Positions 52,311-57,166 of a stretch of DNA of 57,166 bases are shown one piece after another. Below the pieces are notes generated by a model, which saw nothing but the letters and a program-made list of their open reading frames with translations, did not search any database and was not told the origin of the DNA. The position numbers were made by a program, and so were the translations under genes. Position 1 is the first letter of the stretch, and each line of letters starts with the position of its first letter. Where the stretch lies: contig JAFMDS010000007.1 in NCBI GenBank assembly GCA_017857175.1, forward strand, positions 1-57,166. The letters are read 5' to 3'. This DNA comes from Candidatus Nanopelagicales bacterium. GTDB lineage: Bacteria; Actinomycetota; Actinomycetes; S36-B12.

Positions 52311-53000
52311 GTGATCCTGTTCGATTCGGTGACCAAGTTGTATCCCAATCAGGCTCGCCCAGCGCTCGAAGATGCATCCCTTGAGATTGAAAAGGGCGAA
52401 TTTGTTTTTCTAGTTGGTCCCTCAGGTTCAGGCAAGTCCACTTTCTTGCGCTTGGTTTTGCGTGAAGAGCGACCGACATCAGGCAACGTTTGGGTGCTGG
52501 GTAAAGACCTCATGCGTCTTTCTAATTGGAAAATCCCTGCCCTGCGCCGTGAAATCGGAACCGTCTTTCAGGATTTCCGATTGCTCCCCAATAAAACAGT
52601 TTTTGAGAATGTCGCTTTTGCTCTGGAGGTAATTGGCAAGCCCAAGTCTCATATTCGTAAGGTCGTGCCTGAGGTGCTCGAGGTCGTAGGTCTTGACGGC
52701 AAAGAAGATCGCAGACCAGATGAACTCTCGGGTGGAGAGCAGCAGCGTGTTGCTATTGCCCGTGCGTTTGTTAACCGCCCCAAATTGTTGATCGCTGATG
52801 AACCAACGGGAAACCTCGATCCTGGGACATCTGTTGGGATCATGAAACTGCTGGATCGCATTAATAGGTTGGGAACAACGGTGGTCATGTCCACCCATGA
52901 TGCCCAGATCGTTGACCAGATGCGCCGGCGCGTTATTGAACTCGAGCACGGTCATGTGGTTCGTGATCAGTCTCGCGGCGTATACGGGTATGCCCGCTAA
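52311..53000 (+). CDS. ftsE: Cell division ATP-binding protein FtsE
   Basis: 229 residues, ABC-type ATPase that with FtsX controls peptidoglycan hydrolases at the septum. Walker A is GPSGSGKST (36-44), the Q-loop is in FQDFRLLP, the signature LSGGEQQ (139-145) and Walker B LLIADEP (159-165). The N-terminus [13 protein letters not shown] is typical. GTG 52311 has GGAG about 11 bases upstream. The stop overlaps the ftsX ATG (TAATG). Confidence 0.96.
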   Translation: MILFDSVTKLYPNQARPALEDASLEIEKGEFVFLVGPSGSGKSTFLRLVLREERPTSGNVWVLGKDLMRLSNWKIPALRREIGTVFQDFRLLPNKTVFENVAFALEVIGKPKSHIRKVVPEVLEVVGLDGKEDRRPDELSGGEQQRVAIARAFVNRPKLLIADEPTGNLDPGTSVGIMKLLDRINRLGTTVVMSTHDAQIVDQMRRRVIELEHGHVVRDQSRGVYGYAR

Positions 53001-53908
53001 TGCGCGCGCAATTTGTTGTCAGCGAGGTGGGCAACGGACTTAAAAGAAACCTCACAATGACTCTCGCGGTGATTATCACGGTTGCTGTTTCATTGACACT
53101 CTTTGGCGTGAGTCTCCTCGTTCGCTCGCAAGTGGATACCATGAAAGATTTTTGGTACGACAAAGTTGAAGTGTCCATATTCCTGTGCGCAAAGGGCAGT
53201 GACACGCCTTCGTGTGTTGGAGGAGAGGTCACCCGCGCTCAGCGCGACCAAATCCGTGCCGACTTGGAATCACTACGTCCACTCGTGTCAGAGATCTATT
53301 ATGAATCCCGCACTGAAGCATTCGCGCGTTTCCAAGAGCAGTTTGCAAACTCACCCATCGTTGACAGCGTGAGTGAAAATGCTCTCCCAGAATCATTCCG
53401 GGTAAAACTCTCTGAGCCAACCCAGTACGACGTTGTTGCATCTGCATTTGCAGGCAGGCCGGGAATCGAGCAGGTCAACGACCAGCGTCAAGTATTGGAC
53501 AAATTCTTCAGACTCTTGGGTGGTTTACAAGCGGTAGCTCTCATCATTGCAATTGTGATGTTGGTGGTGACGGTGCTATTGATTGTGAACACCATGCGAG
53601 TTGCCGCTTTCAGCAGGCGACGGGAAACGGGAATCATGCGCTTGGTGGGCGCCAGCAACCTCTACATTCAACTGCCGTTCTTGCTTGAAGCCGCTGTGTC
53701 GGCAGGTATCGGAGCCTTGCTTGCCGTTGGTGGTCTCGTGCTGGCCAAGTCCATTGTGATTGACCAGGTATTGGCCCCATCGTTCCAGTTCACGGCCTTT
53801 GTCGGCTGGGATGCCGTCTTTGCTATTGCCCCGCTTCTTCTGATTGTCGGTATTGGTCTTTCTGGTATTGCGGCCTTCTTCACCCTCAGGAAGTACTTGA
53901 GGGTTTAG
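53000..53908 (+). CDS. ftsX: Cell division protein FtsX
   Basis: 302 residues, four membrane helices. The first is at about 17-40 (MTLAVIITVAVSLTLFGVSLLV), followed by an extracellular domain (about 45-165) with a Cys pair (CAKGSDTPSC), then three helices including the VALIIAIVMLVVTVLLIVNTMRVAAFSRRRETGIMRLVGAS hallmark. The extracellular domain should contact the hydrolase, probably the M23 protein encoded next. ATG overlaps the ftsE stop. Confidence 0.95.
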   Translation: MRAQFVVSEVGNGLKRNLTMTLAVIITVAVSLTLFGVSLLVRSQVDTMKDFWYDKVEVSIFLCAKGSDTPSCVGGEVTRAQRDQIRADLESLRPLVSEIYYESRTEAFARFQEQFANSPIVDSVSENALPESFRVKLSEPTQYDVVASAFAGRPGIEQVNDQRQVLDKFFRLLGGLQAVALIIAIVMLVVTVLLIVNTMRVAAFSRRRETGIMRLVGASNLYIQLPFLLEAAVSAGIGALLAVGGLVLAKSIVIDQVLAPSFQFTAFVGWDAVFAIAPLLLIVGIGLSGIAAFFTLRKYLRV

Positions 53909-53955
53909 TCCAGGAATTCCCGTGTTACGGGTGTGGCTGGTGTGAAATTTCGAGT

Positions 53956-53961
53956 TATTCT
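53956..53961 (+). promoter_or_regulatory. -10 box TATTCT, leaderless M23 peptidase gene
   Basis: TATTCT ends six bases before GTG 53968. Confidence 0.6.
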
Positions 53962-53967
53962 CGTGGA

Positions 53968-55293
53968 GTGGTCCCCTCCCGCATGTCCCTGATGCTGCGC
54001 GCCGCCATGGCCTTGCTCATGGCCAGCGCCGTGATGGCGGTTGGCACCGTGGAAGTGAGTCCCGTTCAAGCCGAGTCATTGGATTCCATTAAGTCTGCTC
54101 AAAAGGTCAATGCCAATCGGATGGATGACACAGAGCAAGCACTTGAAGGCGCGAAGAAGCGTATTCGTAAAGCCGTAACCGCAGCGACTATTGCCCAAAG
54201 AAAATTTGAGAATGCCCAGCGAGAGAAAAAGTCCGCCCAACGTGAAGCACGGCGAAGTGCGGCGGTTGCCGACCAACTCAGGCGCGAGGCGGCGTATGCA
54301 GAGAGTGAATATGCACTTGGAGTGCGGGCAAAGGTCCGCATCCAAGCCAAACTTGAGTCACAGCGCAATGACATGGACTCCGTCGCTCGCGCTGTCTATC
54401 AGCAGGGTCCGATTAATGAGCTCGAAGTAATCTTTAACTCAAATACTCCGGCTGATTTCACCGCGAATCTAGTTGCTGTTGACTACATAAGCAGACAACA
54501 GCAGAACGTTGAAACAGCGATTATGGTTACGCAGGCTGAAGTCAATATGCAGGAAGTTCGTTTAAAGGAACTTTCAAGCAAAGCATCCGTTGCGAGCGAC
54601 AGAGCTCGGGTGCAGCTGCGCAAAGCCGAGCAGGCCCTTGCAAAAGCAACGGCCAAGCAACGTGAAGTTGTGAAATTACGTGCAGCAAAGAAAGCCGCCC
54701 TGAAGAAGGCCCGGCAATATGCAGGCCAAGTCAAGTTGCGATACCAACGGTTGAAAAAGGAAGAACGTCGATTACAGACGGCGGCCAAGAAGGCGATTGC
54801 GGCGGCCGCGAAGGCAGCAGCTCAAGCCAAGGCGCGAGCTCAAGCCCAAGCCCAAAATCAAGGTCAGAATTCCAGCGGTGAACTCAGCTGGCCAGTTCCT
54901 GGCTACTCGAAATCAGGGAGTGTCGGCCCGAGAATCCACCCGATTTACGGCTATAACTCGTGCCATACCGGTATCGACATTGGCGCGCCGTCTGGCTTGT
55001 CCGTGAAGGCTGCAGAATCCGGGACCGTAGCGACAATCAGTCGAGGAGGGATCTATGGCAATGCCGTCCTCCTCGTTCACGCCAATGGACTGACTACTTT
55101 CTATGCGCACCTATCCAGCACAAGCGTTCAGATTGGCCAGAGCGTTGGCGCGGGGGAGCAAGTGGGTCTGGTCGGTTCGACCGGCTGGTCAACCGGCCCA
55201 CACCTGCACTTTGAGACCCGCATCAATGGCACGCCCTATGATCCGATGGGTTGGTTTGGTGGAGCGAAGACTCAAATTGGTTGTTCGAACTAG
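53968..55293 (+). CDS. M23 peptidoglycan endopeptidase with coiled coil
   Basis: 441 residues. An N-terminal signal sequence (about 1-35, ending VQA) is followed by a long Lys/Arg/Ala-rich coiled coil (about 40-300) and an Ala/Gln linker. The LytM domain has zinc ligands His333 and Asp337 in HTGID and the HLH of GPHLHFE (His412, His414). The coiled coil resembles EnvC and the Mycobacterium RipC partner of FtsX. It would cut peptide cross-links at division under FtsEX control, which fits its position. The start is leaderless. Confidence 0.93.
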   Translation: MVPSRMSLMLRAAMALLMASAVMAVGTVEVSPVQAESLDSIKSAQKVNANRMDDTEQALEGAKKRIRKAVTAATIAQRKFENAQREKKSAQREARRSAAVADQLRREAAYAESEYALGVRAKVRIQAKLESQRNDMDSVARAVYQQGPINELEVIFNSNTPADFTANLVAVDYISRQQQNVETAIMVTQAEVNMQEVRLKELSSKASVASDRARVQLRKAEQALAKATAKQREVVKLRAAKKAALKKARQYAGQVKLRYQRLKKEERRLQTAAKKAIAAAAKAAAQAKARAQAQAQNQGQNSSGELSWPVPGYSKSGSVGPRIHPIYGYNSCHTGIDIGAPSGLSVKAAESGTVATISRGGIYGNAVLLVHANGLTTFYAHLSSTSVQIGQSVGAGEQVGLVGSTGWSTGPHLHFETRINGTPYDPMGWFGGAKTQIGCSN

Positions 55294-55310
55294 TTAATTA
55301 GGAGGTCATC

Positions 55311-56276
55311 ATGCGAAATCCAGCTACACCTGATTTTGCTTATGATCCTCATCCGCGAAAACTTTCCCGCAAGGGATGGACTCTTTTGGGGGTCGTCGCA
55401 GTTATTGTGATTGCTATTTATTACCTCGTTGTGACTTTTTATTCCTCAGAGGGCGGCAGTCAATTTTCCACCAACGGAGCTGAAAACCAGTCTGGGATTT
55501 CACTGGCACTAGAACCTGTGGCAATTCAACCTGACCAGGGGCTTTCTACTTTTCGTGTCTCTCTGACATCCGAAGATCCCGCCATCTCCGATAGCAGCAA
55601 TAGAGCGGTTGACAACATTCGCTTAACGGTGAGTGGCCCTGATGGCAGTCAAGAAGTGCGGTTCCCCCAGGGCGCCGCATTTGGCCGTGCCGAATTGGTT
55701 CTGGGCATCTCCGGTGAGTTAGCCCAGTACCCCTTTGATAATTACATTGCCGCGTATTTCTTTTCCGCAGATTTTTACGACAGAGGAACGGGCGGGGTAA
55801 ACGAAAGTCGAGCCGATATTCCCATCTCTGTAGTGGCCCAAGGTGCGATCAATGGTTGGGACAGCCAAGTCTCTGTTAGCTATTTGGCTTCGAGTTTCAC
55901 CGCCGTTGGAGTGAATTTCGATCGTGCCTTTTCCACGAAACTCTTTGCTCTAGTCCTCATTGGGCTGGCTCTCATTATGTCGATTATTGCCTTAGTCATC
56001 TCATTGCTTGTGTTTTCCAACCGACGCAAAACTGAGGCGGCGCTGCTTGCATGGACAGGAAGTTTGCTTTTCGCCCTTCCCATCCTTCGCACGTATCTTC
56101 CGGGTGCGCCTCCTATTGGAGCAGCTATCGATATCTACATATTCTTGTGGTCCATCGTCATGTCGTTCCTCGCGGTATTCTTCGTCGCTGCCTCGTGGGT
56201 GGGCCAACGCGGAGCAGAGTTGGAGATTCATCGACCATCGGCTGAGCATCAAGCGGGCGTGCAACATGGTGCGTGA
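55311..56276 (+). CDS. DUF4436 membrane protein
   Basis: 321 residues. One N-terminal helix ([22 protein letters not shown]) leads to an extracytoplasmic beta-rich domain (about 50-195), followed by three helices ([63 protein letters not shown]). This is the DUF4436 layout, seen in mycobacteria and relatives; function is unknown. A strong GGAGG lies seven bases before ATG 55311. It stands between the M23 gene and smpB, where I recall no gene in the usual order. Its end overlaps smpB by 11 bases. Confidence 0.85.
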   Translation: MRNPATPDFAYDPHPRKLSRKGWTLLGVVAVIVIAIYYLVVTFYSSEGGSQFSTNGAENQSGISLALEPVAIQPDQGLSTFRVSLTSEDPAISDSSNRAVDNIRLTVSGPDGSQEVRFPQGAAFGRAELVLGISGELAQYPFDNYIAAYFFSADFYDRGTGGVNESRADIPISVVAQGAINGWDSQVSVSYLASSFTAVGVNFDRAFSTKLFALVLIGLALIMSIIALVISLLVFSNRRKTEAALLAWTGSLLFALPILRTYLPGAPPIGAAIDIYIFLWSIVMSFLAVFFVAASWVGQRGAELEIHRPSAEHQAGVQHGA

Positions 56277-56742
56277 GGCCGGAACGAAACTCGTGGCTCA
56301 AAACAAAAAGGCGCGCCACGATTACTCCATAGAGGATGTCTTTGAAGCGGGAATGGTTCTGACGGGGACCGAAGTGAAATCCTTGAGAGCTGGCCGTGCC
56401 AGTTTGGTGGACGGATACGCGCTCTATGAAAACGGTGAAGTTTGGCTGCGAGGAGTTCATATCCCGGTCTATGACATGGGGACGTGGACCAATCATGAAC
56501 CACGCCAGGCACGCAAGCTGCTTCTGCGAAAAGATGAAATCAAACGTATTGCCGGCCAAGTGAAAGATACGGGCGTCACTTTGGTGCCGCTTTCCCTTTA
56601 TTTCAAGGATGGCTATGCAAAAGTTGAGATCGCGGTTGCCCGCGGCCGCAAGAGTTATGACAAGAGGCATGCCATCGCTGAGCGGGAATCTAAGCGTGAA
56701 ACTCAGCGATTAGTCGGAAGACGCGCCAAGGGGTTAGAATAG
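56266..56742 (+). CDS. smpB: SsrA-binding protein SmpB
   Basis: 158 residues, partner of tmRNA in trans-translation. Family hallmarks are [60 protein letters not shown] and the basic C-terminal tail [15 protein letters not shown]. The start is ATG 56266; GTG 56269 is one codon later and gives the same family N-terminus. The start lies inside the DUF4436 gene, so it depends on coupling. The gene stops 17 bases before the tmRNA 5' end. Confidence 0.96.
   Translation: MVREAGTKLVAQNKKARHDYSIEDVFEAGMVLTGTEVKSLRAGRASLVDGYALYENGEVWLRGVHIPVYDMGTWTNHEPRQARKLLLRKDEIKRIAGQVKDTGVTLVPLSLYFKDGYAKVEIAVARGRKSYDKRHAIAERESKRETQRLVGRRAKGLE
56735..56740 (+). promoter_or_regulatory. Possible -10 box TAGAAT of ssrA
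   Basis: TAGAAT overlaps the smpB stop codon and lies about 20 bases before the tmRNA 5' end. The mature 5' end would then be made by RNase P. No clear -35 was found. Confidence 0.35.
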
Positions 56743-56759
56743 AAGCAGAAAATTCCATA

Positions 56760-57128
56760 GGGGGTGAGCGGTTTCGACGTTCAGTCGTTTCGACTGGAGA
56801 AGCGTGTCGAGAATCTAAGGTGATCTCGTTAAACATCCTTGGAAAACAATAACTGCCAAAACTAAGCAGTCTGCTGACGCTTACGCACTCGCTGCGTAAC
56901 CGATAAATCAGCCGTCAGCCCAATGTGTCCTCGAATTGGGGTCTGACGTCGCTAGGGGACTCACCAATCGTCTCGGTTACGGAGACAGGCGGAAAACCAA
57001 ACAGTAACTGGGCTGCCACCGCAAAGTGCTGCACGTAGTGCGGGGGCCGAGAAAGCGATAGCGCAGCTACACACGTAGAAGTACAGAAGAATCCTGCACG
57101 GACCCGGGTTCGATTCCCGGCACCTCCA
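56760..57128 (+). ncRNA. ssrA: Transfer-messenger RNA (tmRNA)
   Basis: 369 bases. The 5' GGGGGTG pairs with 3' CACCTCC (one G-U), and the T-arm GGGTTCGATTCCC precedes it. The tag frame is at 56855-56899 and ends TAA; depending on whether GCC or AAA is the resume codon, it codes AKTKQSADAYALAA or KTKQSADAYALAA after the tmRNA-borne Ala. The ALAA end is the proteolysis signal. The CCA end is not encoded. The 38 bases after it to the window edge show nothing. Confidence 0.95.
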
Positions 57129-57166
57129 CAGAAGTTGGTTCTCGAAACTGACTGGAAATGATAGCC

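Overview
This window is a piece of an actinobacterial chromosome of medium G+C (about half by eye). Evidence: mycothiol deacetylase gene mshB, 7Fe-8S ferredoxin fdxA, DUF3117 and DUF3107 proteins, an actinobacterial Tad pilus set, the order prfB-ftsE-ftsX-M23 peptidase-smpB-ssrA, many GTG starts, and many genes whose start codon lies six bases after a TANNNT hexamer (leaderless promoters). A free-living, probably aquatic, small-genome lineage fits, but species or order cannot be set from sequence alone.

Layout. 0-3 kb: 3' end of ychF, a DUF4287 protein, an internally duplicated membrane protein, a GNAT acetyltransferase and an AHSA1-like protein. 3-4 kb: an ACT-GNAT fusion divergent from typA. 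5.9-8.7 kb: a reverse-strand catabolic module (MhpD-like hydratase, cupin, beta-hydroxyacid dehydrogenase, bicupin) with a 12-bp palindromic operator in front. 9-15.2 kb: a five-gene oligopeptide ABC importer in the order permease, binding protein, permease, ATPase, ATPase, lying between typA and mshB as I recall for the Streptomyces bldK locus. 15.2-17.3 kb: an S9 peptidase that could digest imported peptides. 17.3-34.3 kb: a compact block of housekeeping genes whose order I recall from mycobacteria (mshB, fdxA, dapC, dapD, dapE, DivIVA-like, DUF3117, O-methyltransferase, htrA, tatB, mrp, DUF1003, MgtE-like), here lacking folP and sigE/rseA and holding gltA, cysS, VanW and YceI genes.

34.4-38.9 kb: two exporters and a CoA-lyase/acyl-CoA dehydrogenase pair of ethylmalonyl-CoA-pathway type without the other pathway genes. 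38.9-41.8 kb: a small SARP-type activator divergent from an operon of five small proteins (DUF1059, GYD, cupin, ABM-like, membrane protein). In front of the operon lie two perfect heptamer direct repeats 11 bp apart, placed just upstream of a -10 box, which is the classic SARP site layout. This is the best candidate in the window for an undescribed regulated system.

41.8-46.5 kb: a HATPase anti-sigma-like protein, a DEAD-box helicase, a ferritin-like protein, DUF3107, a TetR regulator and an alpha/beta hydrolase, with short tandem repeats and a perfect 32-bp palindrome. 46.6-51.1 kb: a minimal tad pilus cluster. 51.1-57.1 kb: prfB, ftsE, ftsX, an M23 peptidase, a DUF4436 membrane protein, smpB and the tmRNA gene ssrA. 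No tRNA, rRNA, insertion sequence or CRISPR array was seen.
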